Notes: generated by a model from the sequence alone, not told the origin. DNA of 64,000 bases from Gramella sp. MAR_2010_147 (GCF_900105135.1 NZ_LT629741.1:1612001-1676000), one strand, 5' to 3'. Positions 1 through 8,470 are shown, counted from the stretch's first letter. A program made the numbers and translations.

Positions 1-48
1 CTTTACCTGATACCAGCTTCCTGTAGATTTATAAACCGTTCCCTGCAT
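1..48 (-). CDS. rsgA: RsgA, ribosome small subunit-dependent GTPase A, N-terminal fragment cut by window edge
   Basis: Only the first 16 codons are in the window, reading M-Q-G-T-V-Y-K-S-T-G-S-W-Y. This opening matches the N-terminal OB-fold start of Bacteroidota RsgA, a circularly permuted GTPase that helps 30S maturation. It lies 99 bases downstream of the DAHP synthase gene on the same strand, so it may be the tail of the aromatic operon. The rest lies outside the window, and the call rests on a short but characteristic segment. Confidence 0.6.
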   Translation of the reverse strand, partial: MQGTVYKSTGSWYQVK

Positions 49-147
49 TTATCCTAAATTATTCATATCCTGAGTCATCTTTTAATTTCAATACAAATTT
101 AGAAGAATAATTCCAGACAACGGCTTCGTCTAACTATTGCTTTCAAA

Positions 148-1236
148 TTACCTAATCCCATCAAGAATTTTTTGCTGATGATTGATAGATTCCTGGTGAA
201 TAGCTTTGAACATTCTAAGAACGAACTCTTCACTAAGTCCCTTTTCCTCGCCTTCCAGCACCATTTTACCAAGAATTTCATTCCATCTCTTAGTTTGTAA
301 AATAGCCACGTTTTTATCCTTTTTAACCTCTCCAATCTCCTCGGCGATTTTCATTCTCTTGGAAAGAATCTCCAGAATCTGACTATCAGTAATGTCGATT
401 TTAGATCTCAGGGCGGTCAATTTATTCTGAAACTCTTCATTTCCAGAAATTTCCTTTCTAACTTTTAGATCTTCCATCATTTTAATAAGTGTTTCAGGGG
501 TAATTTGCTGTGCAGCATCACTCCAGGCTTTATCCGGGGTGTGATGTGTTTCCACCATAAGTCCGTCATAGTTTAGATCCAGGGCAGTCTGACAAAGGTC
601 AAAGATGATATCCCTTCTACCTGCAATGTGAGATGGATCGAGGATTAAAGGCAAATCTGGAAATTTGTTCTGAAGCTCAATCGGGATTTGCCATTCCGGA
701 TTGTTTCTGTACTTGGTTTTTTCGTAGGCTGAAAAGCCTCTATGAATTACCCCCAGTTTCGAAATATTAGCAGTATGTAATCTTTCCACAGCACCAAGCC
801 ATAACGAAAGGTCTGGATTCACCGGGTTTTTCACCAATACGATCTTATCTGTTCCTTTCAGGGCATCAGCAATTTCCTGAACAATAAAAGGAGACACGGT
901 GGTTCTTGCACCTATCCAAAGAATATCTACATCATGCTTTAACGCAAGATCTACATGATTTGGGTTTGCCACTTCGGTAGTAGTAAGCATTCCTGTTTCC
1001 TCCTTTGCCTTTTGAAGCCATTTTAAACCAAGTGCACCTACACCTTCAAAGTTTCCGGGTCTGGTTCTTGGCTTCCAGATTCCTGCTCTTAGCACAGTTG
1101 CATCACTGTCTTTTAACTGGTGGGCGATCGTTAAAACCTGTTCCTCTGTTTCGGCACTACAGGGACCTGCAATAACCAGTGGATGTGACAATCCGAAATC
1201 ATCCAACCACGTTCTGAGTTCTTTGTTATTTTCCAT
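148..1236 (-). CDS. Bifunctional 3-deoxy-7-phosphoheptulonate synthase / chorismate mutase
   Basis: It catalyses the first shikimate step (PEP plus erythrose 4-phosphate to DAHP) and the chorismate to prephenate rearrangement. Residues about 1-255 are a DAHP synthase barrel of the short beta type (VIAGPCSAE near the N-terminus, LRAGIWKPRTRPG, DPSHIAGRRD). Residues about 268-362 are an AroQ-type helical chorismate mutase (LRSKIDITDSQILEILSKR). This order, synthase first and mutase last, is known in Bacteroidota; Bacillus has the reverse. Its start overlaps the tyrA stop by 11 bases, so it is translationally coupled in the Phe/Tyr operon. In such fusions the mutase domain commonly also serves as a feedback sensor. 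Confidence 0.95.
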   Translation of the reverse strand: MENNKELRTWLDDFGLSHPLVIAGPCSAETEEQVLTIAHQLKDSDATVLRAGIWKPRTRPGNFEGVGALGLKWLQKAKEETGMLTTTEVANPNHVDLALKHDVDILWIGARTTVSPFIVQEIADALKGTDKIVLVKNPVNPDLSLWLGAVERLHTANISKLGVIHRGFSAYEKTKYRNNPEWQIPIELQNKFPDLPLILDPSHIAGRRDIIFDLCQTALDLNYDGLMVETHHTPDKAWSDAAQQITPETLIKMMEDLKVRKEISGNEEFQNKLTALRSKIDITDSQILEILSKRMKIAEEIGEVKKDKNVAILQTKRWNEILGKMVLEGEEKGLSEEFVLRMFKAIHQESINHQQKILDGIR

Positions 1237-2110
1237 TTTCTACTATTTTAAATTCTTCGTTCTTATTTATTCCGTTTAATACTTCTCTTATATGGTTCGT
1301 TCTTTCCATTTCACTGAATATTTCCTCAAAATTATCTTCATCTATCAGTTTTCTGAAATGTTTCAAATTTAAAATATACTCATCCAGTGTTTCCATAACA
1401 TTTTTCTTATTCTGACGGAAGATGGGCGTCCACATTGCCGGAGAACTTTTCGCCAGTCTTACTGTAGAAGCAAATCCACTACCGGCCAGATCGAAAATAT
1501 CCCTCTCATTCTTCTCTTTTTCCAGCACCGTTTTACCAAGCATAAAAGAACTTATGTGTGATAAATGCGACACATAGGCGATATGCCTGTCGTGGGAAGA
1601 AGGATCCATATATCTAATTCTCATCCCAATTGCCTTAAATATTTCCAAAGCCCTTTCCTGAAGTTTGAAAGCTGTTTTTTCTACTTCACAAATGATGTTT
1701 GTCTTATTCTTAAATAAACCACGAACTGCAGCGGTAGGCCCCGAAAATTCTGTTCCGGCAATGGGATGTGCAGAAAGATAATTTCGTCTTTTAGGATGTT
1801 CAGCAACTATTTTGCAAATTTCTTCTTTGGTAGACCCGGCATCTATTACCATACAATCTTCTTTTACTATATCTAATACCCTGGGCAGTACATTTAAAGA
1901 GGTGTCTACGGGAATTGCCATATATACCAGGTCGGCTTTAATAAGTTCTTCGAATTGTGCTTTTTTATCGATCAATCCAAGCTCTAAAGCTTTCGCAAGA
2001 TGTTCTTCATTTTCGTCTATCCCATAGACCTCAACGTTCTCCATTACAGATTTCAGATCCAGGGTAAAAGATCCACCTATCAAGCCTATACCTATTACAA
2101 AAACTTTCAT
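1226..2110 (-). CDS. tyrA: Prephenate dehydrogenase
   Basis: It oxidatively decarboxylates prephenate to 4-hydroxyphenylpyruvate, the tyrosine branch. The N-terminal Rossmann fold shows VIGIGLIGGSF at residues 5-15, followed by the family signature SAHPIAGTEFSGP near residue 115 and the helical dimerisation domain. At 294 residues it is a stand-alone TyrA without chorismate mutase or ACT domains; the mutase activity is supplied by the next gene. The start codon overlaps the preceding aminotransferase stop by four bases (ATGA type), which supports coupled translation in the operon. Confidence 0.95.
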   Translation of the reverse strand: MKVFVIGIGLIGGSFTLDLKSVMENVEVYGIDENEEHLAKALELGLIDKKAQFEELIKADLVYMAIPVDTSLNVLPRVLDIVKEDCMVIDAGSTKEEICKIVAEHPKRRNYLSAHPIAGTEFSGPTAAVRGLFKNKTNIICEVEKTAFKLQERALEIFKAIGMRIRYMDPSSHDRHIAYVSHLSHISSFMLGKTVLEKEKNERDIFDLAGSGFASTVRLAKSSPAMWTPIFRQNKKNVMETLDEYILNLKHFRKLIDEDNFEEIFSEMERTNHIREVLNGINKNEEFKIVENGK

Positions 2111-3252
2111 AATTTAATTCTTTTCAGTGCTTCATCGATATCATCCTCTGTCGCGCAGAGTGAAAAACGCACATAGCCTTCACCCTGAGAACCAAAAATG
2201 AATCCCGGTGTAATAAAAATGTCCTTATTATAAAGCAAGTCATCTACAATATCACTGGAAGTCTTTTCTTTGGGAGTCTTGGCCCATAAAAAAAGGCCTA
2301 CCTGATCGCCCTTCACCTCACAGTTTAATTCTGAAATTAACTCAAGGATCTTTTTCTTCCTTCTGGTATACACTTTATTGATTTCTTCGAACCAGGAACC
2401 TGACAATTTCAATGCTTCCACAGCACCGGCCTGCACCGGGTAAAACATTCCGCTGTCCATATTAGATTTTACTTTTAAAACAGCATTGATATTCTTTTCA
2501 CTTCCTGCAAGTATCCCCACTCTCCAACCGGCCATATTGAAACTTTTACTCAAGGAATTTAACTCCATTACATAATCGCTTAAACCTTCTTTTCTTAAAA
2601 TGGTTTTAGGATGATCATTCTGAATAAAACTATAGGGATTATCGTTTATCACTAATATTTTATGCTCTTCAGCAAACCTGGTCAGTTTTTCAAAAAAGCT
2701 GTCCGGTGCTACAGATCCTGTAGGCATATGCGGATAGTTCACCCACATTATTTTTACTTTACTAAGGTCTTCTTTCGATAATTTATCAAGATCTGGAAGC
2801 CAATTATTCTCTGGTTTTAATTCATAATTGCGTTCTTTCGCTTCCAGTAATTTAGAAACTGAACTATAAGTAGGATAACCGGGATTTGGTAATAAAACCT
2901 CATCACCAGGATTTAAGAAAGTCATAGAAATATGCATGATTCCCTCCTTACTTCCCATTAATGGCAATATTTCTGCATCGGGATCTAAATCAAGCTGATA
3001 GAATTTTTTATAAAATTCTGAAATGGCATTTCTCAATTCTGTAATTCCTTTATAAGGCTGGTACTGGTGGGCGGCACTATTTTCAAGAGCAGTATTCAAT
3101 GCTTCTATAACCGCAGGTGGTGGAGCAAGATCAGGACTGCCAATCCCCAGATTGATAATTGGTTTTCCTTTGGCTCTGAGATCGGCTACTTCACGAAGTT
3201 TCTTCGAGAAATAGTATTCCTGAACTGTATCGAGCCTTTTTGCAGTTATCAT
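2107..3252 (-). CDS. Class I/II pyridoxal-phosphate aminotransferase, probably aromatic amino acid aminotransferase
   Basis: This 381-residue fold type I aminotransferase has the substrate loop NLGIGSPDLAPP near residue 34, the DNPYSF segment near 204-209, and the PLP lysine in SLSKSFNMAGWRVG (K236). By sequence style it belongs to the aspartate/LL-diaminopimelate aminotransferase group. Its place between pheA and tyrA, with four-base overlaps on both sides, argues that it transaminates phenylpyruvate and 4-hydroxyphenylpyruvate (or prephenate to arogenate). The specificity is inferred from context only; the PLP-enzyme call is secure. Confidence 0.85.
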   Translation of the reverse strand: MITAKRLDTVQEYYFSKKLREVADLRAKGKPIINLGIGSPDLAPPPAVIEALNTALENSAAHQYQPYKGITELRNAISEFYKKFYQLDLDPDAEILPLMGSKEGIMHISMTFLNPGDEVLLPNPGYPTYSSVSKLLEAKERNYELKPENNWLPDLDKLSKEDLSKVKIMWVNYPHMPTGSVAPDSFFEKLTRFAEEHKILVINDNPYSFIQNDHPKTILRKEGLSDYVMELNSLSKSFNMAGWRVGILAGSEKNINAVLKVKSNMDSGMFYPVQAGAVEALKLSGSWFEEINKVYTRRKKKILELISELNCEVKGDQVGLFLWAKTPKEKTSSDIVDDLLYNKDIFITPGFIFGSQGEGYVRFSLCATEDDIDEALKRIKL

Positions 3253-4076
3253 GACAATTTGTTTTTATAGATTCCCAAAATTTTTAAATCTTCCGTCATT
3301 ATTTTCAACACATCGATCGCCTTTTCAAAATCCTGTGTTCTTTCAAAAGTCACATCCACAAAAAATGAATATTTCCAGGGTTCGTCAATAATAGGGAGCG
3401 ACTGAATTTTAGTCATATCTAAGTAAGAGTCCCTTAAAATATTCAATACCGAAACCAGACTGCCGCGATCACTGCTCAAATCAAATTTCAGGGAAGCTTT
3501 ATCTAGTTTCTCTCCATTTGGCTTTTGCATTTCTGTACCTAACACGAGAAACCTGGTGGCATTACTTTTTATGGTGTGAATTTCTCTGGCCAGAATTTCC
3601 AATCCATACATACTCGCCGCTGCCGGACTGGCAACAGCAGCAACCTTCAACTTTCCTTCTTCTGAAATTCTTTTAGCAGCTTCAGCAGTATCTGCATCTT
3701 CAATCAACTTAATATGAGGATGCTTTTTAAAGAACTCTTTACATTGCAGTAAAGCCATAGGATGGGAAAACACCTTTTTAATATCTTTAATCTCCTGCCC
3801 TTCAACTGCCATTAGATTCATATTTACCGGAGTATAATGCTCCCCGATCACACTTAAATTGTATTCATCTATAAGAGCATAATTTGGTAAAATGGAGCCG
3901 GCAATACTGTTCTCTATAGCCATTACCGCTTCATTGGTCTCGTTTGAAGCCAGCTTTTCTGCCAGCTCGTGAAAGGACATATGTTCCACCACCGCTACTT
4001 CGTTAGGGTAATAATCCATGACCACCAGATGATGGAAAGAACCTTTAATACCCTGAATTCCGACTTTTTTACTCAT
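3249..4076 (-). CDS. pheA: Prephenate dehydratase with C-terminal ACT domain
   Basis: It converts prephenate to phenylpyruvate, the committed step to phenylalanine. The catalytic domain covers residues about 5-180 and contains the diagnostic TRF motif (174-176) in NATRFLVLG and the ENSIAGS segment (55-61). An ACT domain follows at about 200-270. The ESRP motif that usually marks the phenylalanine-binding ACT domain is replaced here by QSLP (225-228), so feedback behaviour may differ. It is the first structural gene after the leader peptide and terminator, so the whole operon is expected to be under attenuation control. Confidence 0.95.
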   Translation of the reverse strand: MSKKVGIQGIKGSFHHLVVMDYYPNEVAVVEHMSFHELAEKLASNETNEAVMAIENSIAGSILPNYALIDEYNLSVIGEHYTPVNMNLMAVEGQEIKDIKKVFSHPMALLQCKEFFKKHPHIKLIEDADTAEAAKRISEEGKLKVAAVASPAAASMYGLEILAREIHTIKSNATRFLVLGTEMQKPNGEKLDKASLKFDLSSDRGSLVSVLNILRDSYLDMTKIQSLPIIDEPWKYSFFVDVTFERTQDFEKAIDVLKIMTEDLKILGIYKNKLS

Positions 4077-4087
4077 ATTGATACAAT

Positions 4088-4119
4088 AAAAAAAGTCCCG
4101 ATTTTAGATCGAGACTTTT
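4088..4119 (-). terminator. Attenuator terminator before pheA
   Basis: On the minus strand a 12-bp stem (4108-4119 with 4091-4102, one G-U pair) closes a 5-base loop and is followed by a run of seven U residues. It sits between the leader peptide and pheA, only 12 bases from the pheA start, so it must be read through for operon expression. Confidence 0.9.
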
Positions 4120-4142
4120 ATATAATTTGATGTATTAATTAA

Positions 4143-4220
4143 TCATATAGCATTCCCGATCCTATTCCTGGTATAGAAATAAAAATAATAGAACGCGTTC
4201 CAATTAATTAAACCTGTCAT
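4143..4220 (-). CDS. Phe/Tyr-rich leader peptide of the aromatic operon (25 aa)
   Basis: This short ORF has ATG at 4220 and TGA at 4143. Codons 10-16 read F-Y-Y-F-Y-F-Y, seven consecutive phenylalanine/tyrosine codons in a 25-residue peptide. It lies 24 bases before an intrinsic terminator and 67 bases before pheA, whose operon makes exactly phenylalanine and tyrosine. RNA of codons 19-22 (4154-4161) can pair with the 5' arm of the terminator (4107-4114; 8 bp with one G-U), giving an antiterminator. This is classical ribosome-stalling attenuation logic; it has not been tested here. Confidence 0.9.
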   Translation of the reverse strand: MTGLINWNAFYYFYFYTRNRIGNAI

Positions 4221-4239
4221 TTCTTATAATATTAAGTGA

Positions 4240-4269
4240 CTAAATTAGTCTTTAAATCCTAGATTCAAA
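4240..4269 (-). promoter_or_regulatory. Probable promoter of the aromatic operon leader
   Basis: A -33 element TTTG (4266-4269) is followed after 18 bases by TAATTTAG (4240-4247), one mismatch from the Bacteroidota -7 consensus TAnnTTTG. The -7 box lies in a perfect 13-bp palindrome (4238-4250, GACTAATTTAGTC). The leader ATG is about 20 bases downstream, consistent with a short 5' UTR. Confidence 0.55.
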
Positions 4270-4405
4270 ATTTTTCTCCTTCAAAATAACGAGTTTTCGC
4301 ATATTCGGAAAATCGATAGTGTTTTAATACGAATTACAATTTCTCACTACTAATTTTCGTTTAAAGTTTGAATTATTTTCAGCAACATCCCTGATTATTT
4401 ATTCC

Positions 4406-4413
4406 TAATTTTG
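4406..4413 (+). promoter_or_regulatory. Candidate -7 promoter box for gldA
   Basis: TAATTTTG matches TAnnTTTG exactly and lies 12 bases before the ATG at 4426, implying a very short leader. I found no convincing -33 element at the right distance, so it is a candidate only. Confidence 0.4.
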
Positions 4414-4425
4414 AAATTTGAAGCA

Positions 4426-5343
4426 ATGTCTATAACAGTAACAAACATATCTAAACATTTTGGGAGCCAAAAAGCGCTGAATGAGGTTAGTTTTGAAATT
4501 TCAAAAGGAGAGATCGTTGGATTTCTTGGTCCTAACGGCGCAGGGAAGTCTACATTAATGAAAATCCTTACCGGCTATCTAAACCCGGAAAGTGGAGAAG
4601 CCAGTGTAGACGGACTTAAATTGGAAGATCAGAAATCTAAGATTCAAAAACGAATAGGATATCTGCCAGAGCACAACCCATTATATACTGAAATGTTCGT
4701 TAGAGAATATCTGCTCTTTAATGCTTCAGTCTATAAAACAGATAAAAAACGGGTTGAAGAAGTGATTAAACTTACCGGTCTTACGCCGGAAGCAAATAAG
4801 AAAATAGAACAACTCTCCAAAGGTTACCGCCAGCGTGTTGGACTGGCCGCTGCCTTGCTACATGACCCAGAAGTATTGATTCTGGATGAACCCACCACTG
4901 GTCTTGATCCTAATCAATTGGTAGAAATAAGGACGCTTATTAAGAATATAGGGAAGAATAATTCTGAGGGAAAAGCCGGAAAAACGGTTTTTCTTTCTAC
5001 TCATATTATGCAGGAAGTAGAGGCTATATGTGATCGTGTTATTATTATCAATAAAGGGAAAATAGTAGCCGATAAGAATCTGAATGATTTGAGAAAAGGG
5101 AATGATCAAATCATTTTTGTAGAATTTGATTATAGAATTGAAGAAATTGCTCTTCAAAAAATACCTTATCTGGCTTCAGCTAAAAATACCGGCGGATTCA
5201 CTTATGAACTTATTTTTGACACAGATAAGGATATGAGACCCGCAGTTTTCGATTTTGCCCATGATAATGGATTAAAAACACTGCAGCTCAATCAGAAGAC
5301 TAAGAATCTCGAAAGCCTCTTCACTGAATTGACCAATTCTTAA
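4426..5343 (+). CDS. gldA: GldA-like gliding motility ABC transporter ATP-binding protein
   Basis: This 305-residue cytoplasmic ATPase has Walker A GPNGAGKST, signature LSKGYRQRVG and Walker B LILDEPTTGLD, followed by the C-terminal extension typical of GldA. GldA works with membrane proteins GldF and GldG in Flavobacteriia gliding. Neither partner is adjacent here, so it is encoded apart from them, as is common. The longer frame at 4411 begins with TTG; the ATG at 4426 is chosen because homologues start M-S-I. A general ABC-2 type exporter ATPase is the alternative if it is not the gliding paralogue. Confidence 0.8.
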   Translation: MSITVTNISKHFGSQKALNEVSFEISKGEIVGFLGPNGAGKSTLMKILTGYLNPESGEASVDGLKLEDQKSKIQKRIGYLPEHNPLYTEMFVREYLLFNASVYKTDKKRVEEVIKLTGLTPEANKKIEQLSKGYRQRVGLAAALLHDPEVLILDEPTTGLDPNQLVEIRTLIKNIGKNNSEGKAGKTVFLSTHIMQEVEAICDRVIIINKGKIVADKNLNDLRKGNDQIIFVEFDYRIEEIALQKIPYLASAKNTGGFTYELIFDTDKDMRPAVFDFAHDNGLKTLQLNQKTKNLESLFTELTNS

Positions 5344-5354
5344 ATAAGGTTAGA

Positions 5355-5417
5355 GTGTCATCCTTAACTTGATTCAGGATCTCATAAAAAGAAACTGAAA
5401 CAAGTTCAGCTTGACAC
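5355..5417. repeat. Dispersed inverted repeat, family A (copy 1)
   Basis: An imperfect palindrome of the form GTCATCCTGAACTTGATTCAGGATCT...CTGAAACAAGTTCAGCTTGAC lies in the convergent gap between gldA and the GIN lipoprotein gene. It belongs to a family with further copies near 8471, 11276, 15397, 18433 and 27421. In this position it could fold in RNA from either strand. Confidence 0.8.
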
Positions 5418-5442
5418 AAATATAAATTTTGACACAGACCAG

Positions 5443-6192
5443 TTATTCAAAAATAAGCTTACCCCTAAATTTCTCCTCTACATCTACCTCTGGAGGTCGG
5501 TTTACAGAAATTATATCTCCATAACTTACAATTTCGCCCTTAAGGCTTTGCTGCGGATTTATGATGAGCTTATTCGTACCACGGTGAAATATTTCGTAAT
5601 GCTGAACAATAAGATCTCTAGCTTCCAGCCTGCCGTCGCCTGCTGCAAAGAAGAAATCTGCATTCTGCACTTTTCCGGTCATGAAATAATTAGAATAATT
5701 ATCATTGGTAATTCTTAAATTTTCAACATTTAGATCCAGTATAAAATCTCCGTTGGTATGAATTTCAGGATCCAGCGCCTGATTTTCAGAAACCAGCCAT
5801 AAATCTTCAAAATTCAATGTTCCAACGCTTTCTAACGGAATATTACCTGCGTGACGTAAATAGGTAAGTTCTGGCACCGTCACATAGATTTTCGTGATCT
5901 CATAATCTCTTAACAGGTTACATACGTTTTCATTCATTAAAATCAATCTCCCTTCAGTAACTTCAGCCGATATCTCATTCACTAGGTTTTCTCCGGTTTC
6001 TATAACTACTTTCTGTTTCGTGCCCTGTTCAATGAAAAGCTTGATCTTATCATAGACCATAATCTCAGTAAAATCAGCTACTTCTACTTCAGTTTGAGTG
6101 ATCTCCCCTGCTTGTTGAAAACAGTCTCCTGTATCTTCAGAATCACAGCTCAGAAAACATATAATTGTAATTAAGAATAGTATTTTTTTCAT
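5443..6192 (-). CDS. GIN domain lipoprotein (DUF2807-like)
   Basis: This 249-residue protein has a lipoprotein signal peptide with the lipidated cysteine at residue 16 (CFLSC). The rest resembles the GIN domain, a right-handed beta-repeat found in Bacteroidota surface lipoproteins and described as an auto-transporter adhesin head-like fold (VADFTEIMVYDKIKLFIEQG near the start, then GxLxL-type turns). It is probably anchored in the outer membrane or periplasm. The function is unknown. It follows the PagL-like gene by only three bases, so the two are likely co-transcribed. Confidence 0.8.
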   Translation of the reverse strand: MKKILFLITIICFLSCDSEDTGDCFQQAGEITQTEVEVADFTEIMVYDKIKLFIEQGTKQKVVIETGENLVNEISAEVTEGRLILMNENVCNLLRDYEITKIYVTVPELTYLRHAGNIPLESVGTLNFEDLWLVSENQALDPEIHTNGDFILDLNVENLRITNDNYSNYFMTGKVQNADFFFAAGDGRLEARDLIVQHYEIFHRGTNKLIINPQQSLKGEIVSYGDIISVNRPPEVDVEEKFRGKLIFE

Positions 6193-6195
6193 CTC

Positions 6196-7299
6196 TTATA
6201 ATCTGTATCCAATTGAAAATTCTACAGCTTCGGCATTCGCTCCATGAGATCTAACCGTGGCAGATGCCCACCAGTGCTCAGACAGTTCTCTTTGCAAACC
6301 CATCCTGTTATAAACCTGCTCCACATAATCTGTATATGGATAGTAAACATAATAGCCTAAATGAGTGATGAGGGACATTTTATTAAAAGTAAGTTTATGA
6401 CCTACAAAAAGTCCTACCCTTTTCGCATCCTCATCGCCCGTGGTTCCTTTCTGCGGAAATGCAACCGACTGGTATTCTATAAATTCTTCCAGCGATCGTG
6501 AAAAGAACAATTCAGCACCACCCTGCAAGGTACTTTTATGATTCAGCACCTTATCGGCATACGCAGCAAAAGTCAAAAACGGAAGCTTTGGCGATCCAAT
6601 GACTCCGGCAGTATTTATCCCGCTTCTCACCGCAAAATTATAATGAAATGGTTCGGTATATTTTTCTTCTTCTCCCCTTGGTATAAAATCAGGATGATTT
6701 TTATGATCGAGGAGGTAATTCAAACCAACATTGAAGGTAAACGTATTTGTGCTGTGGTTTGGAGAACCAAGATCGGCATTGGAATAGTGAATAATAGTCA
6801 CACCTGCCTGCACACCCAGACCTCCAATGATATTTTCCTTATGGATATTCCCCATTAAATAGGTAGAACTTAGAAATCTTGTTCCGTAGGCATTATTGAT
6901 ATAATTCTCGTCTGCATCATACGGATTTGTTGTATAGGCCACACCCTGACCAATCCTGAACATCAGTAATCTTTTTAAAGCATAAAAGCTGAAATGACCA
7001 TATAATGAGTAATTCTCCCCCAGATAGGTGTTTTTCATGTTCTGATAAATGAAAGAATACCCGAAATCAGGATAATTATACCGGCTTTCCCATTTCTCCA
7101 GTCCATAAGTTTTCCTGTTCCAGCTAAGAAGGAAACCATCAGGATGATCGGTAATTAAATGAGCAATATCTGGATTGTGTTCTAAAATAGTCCCATAGAA
7201 GTACTGGGCATCCAGAGAGAAGTATTTTTCAGGTTTTTCTTCCTGTGCCAGAGCAACATAACTCAACAGAAACAGTAGGCAGGGGATAACTTTTTTCAT
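6196..7299 (-). CDS. Acyloxyacyl hydrolase / PagL-like lipid A deacylase, outer membrane beta-barrel
   Basis: A 367-residue protein with a cleavable signal peptide (residues 1-18, ending VALA). Residues about 100-210 resemble lipid A 3-O-deacylase PagL, including the motif HYSNADLGSPN, whose H171 and S173 correspond to the catalytic His-Ser pair. The rest consists of amphipathic strands rich in aromatic residues, with a C-terminal YRL ending typical of an outer membrane barrel. It should trim acyl chains from lipid A in the outer leaflet. It is longer than PagL (about 150-170 residues), so the second half may form further strands. It precedes the GIN lipoprotein. Confidence 0.75.
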   Translation of the reverse strand: MKKVIPCLLFLLSYVALAQEEKPEKYFSLDAQYFYGTILEHNPDIAHLITDHPDGFLLSWNRKTYGLEKWESRYNYPDFGYSFIYQNMKNTYLGENYSLYGHFSFYALKRLLMFRIGQGVAYTTNPYDADENYINNAYGTRFLSSTYLMGNIHKENIIGGLGVQAGVTIIHYSNADLGSPNHSTNTFTFNVGLNYLLDHKNHPDFIPRGEEEKYTEPFHYNFAVRSGINTAGVIGSPKLPFLTFAAYADKVLNHKSTLQGGAELFFSRSLEEFIEYQSVAFPQKGTTGDEDAKRVGLFVGHKLTFNKMSLITHLGYYVYYPYTDYVEQVYNRMGLQRELSEHWWASATVRSHGANAEAVEFSIGYRL

Positions 7300-7360
7300 A
7301 CGAGGGCAAATCTAACATATTTACGAAAAAAAAGCCGTGAAGTTTTTCAACTTGCAAAAA

Positions 7361-8314
7361 TTAAAATATCGCCCTGCCGATTTGCTCAATATTGCTGCTT
7401 TTCCCCATGGAATAGTAATGTAACACCGGAGCTCCGCCTTCCATCAATTCCTTAGATTGCTTAATACACCATTCTATTCCAACCTGTCTTACCTCTTTAT
7501 TATTTTTACATTTTTCAACTTCAGAAATCAGTGCTTCCGGAAGATCAATTTTAAAAACCTGTGGTAACATTTGCAAATGCTTTGAAATTGCAATGGGCTT
7601 TAGTCCTGGGATTATCGGCACTGTAATACCCGCTTTTTTAGCTTCCTCTACAAATTCAAAATATTTGGAATTATCAAAAAACATTTGAGTAACCACATAG
7701 TCTGCTCCTGCGTCTACTTTTTCTTTTAATCTTTTAAGATCAGAACTTAAGGAAGGTGCCTCAATATGTTTTTCGGGATAACCTGCAACACCTATGCAGA
7801 AATCTGCCAAATCATCAGTTTCTATCACATCGTGCAGATACTTTCCTTTGTTCAGGTTAGTAATTTGCTTCACCAGATCACAGGCATATGGATGGCCTCC
7901 ATTAGAAGGTTCAAAATACCTTTGGTGACTCATGGCATCCCCGCGCAGCGCCATCACATTCTCTATCCCTAAATAATGACAATCTACCAGCAGGTATTCC
8001 GTCTCCTCTTTAGAAAATCCACCGCAAAGCACATGAGGCACCGTATCTACATTGTACTTATGTTTGATCGCCGCGCAAATTCCTACGGTCCCCGGACGCA
8101 TACGCGTGATCTTTCTGTCAAAAAGCCCGTCACGATCTACATACACATGTTCCTCCCGTGAAGTTGTCACATCAATAAAGGGTGGTTTAAAATCCATTAA
8201 AGGATCTATATTATTATAAAGTTCCTGGATATTTTTTCCTTTTTTCGGCGGAATTATTTCAAAAGAGAACAAGGTTTTTCCGTTTGCTTTTTCGATGTGT
8301 TCGGTAACTTTCAT
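7361..8314 (-). CDS. metF: Methylenetetrahydrofolate reductase
   Basis: It reduces 5,10-methylene-THF to 5-methyl-THF using FAD and supplies the methyl group for MetH. The 317-residue TIM barrel shows FSFEIIPPKKG at the N-terminus, the GDAMSHQ loop, and QMFFDNSKYFEF near residue 215. It lies downstream of both metH genes on the same strand, separated by about 210 bases that hold two repeats. It probably shares the SAM-I-controlled transcript. Confidence 0.95.
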   Translation of the reverse strand: MKVTEHIEKANGKTLFSFEIIPPKKGKNIQELYNNIDPLMDFKPPFIDVTTSREEHVYVDRDGLFDRKITRMRPGTVGICAAIKHKYNVDTVPHVLCGGFSKEETEYLLVDCHYLGIENVMALRGDAMSHQRYFEPSNGGHPYACDLVKQITNLNKGKYLHDVIETDDLADFCIGVAGYPEKHIEAPSLSSDLKRLKEKVDAGADYVVTQMFFDNSKYFEFVEEAKKAGITVPIIPGLKPIAISKHLQMLPQVFKIDLPEALISEVEKCKNNKEVRQVGIEWCIKQSKELMEGGAPVLHYYSMGKSSNIEQIGRAIF

Positions 8315-8342
8315 TTCAAATCAATTCTTATTTTTATTATCG

Positions 8343-8443
8343 GGGCGTTGCCTTTCAGGCCGGGCTTTTCGCTTTATCTTTTACCGCTATGCTTCGATAA
8401 ACTCAGCATGCAGGTAAAAGGATGCCGCTGCAATCCCTAACGC
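8343..8443 (-). repeat. Dispersed repeat, family C (copy 1)
   Basis: This roughly 100-base element reads on the minus strand from GCGTTAGGGAT to a segment with AAAGCCCGGCC and AACGCCC. A second copy with the same end sequences but a different middle lies at 27783-27887. The middle of this copy contains a piece resembling repeat family B (CTTCGATAAACTCAGCATG). It sits between metH and metF. Confidence 0.75.
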
Positions 8444-8470
8444 ATTTATTTCTATATACTTTATAAAATC

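Noticed and set aside
99..335. 78-residue open frame offset from the DAHP synthase gene
   Set aside because: It lies in another frame of the chorismate mutase domain, with no family features; a shadow frame.
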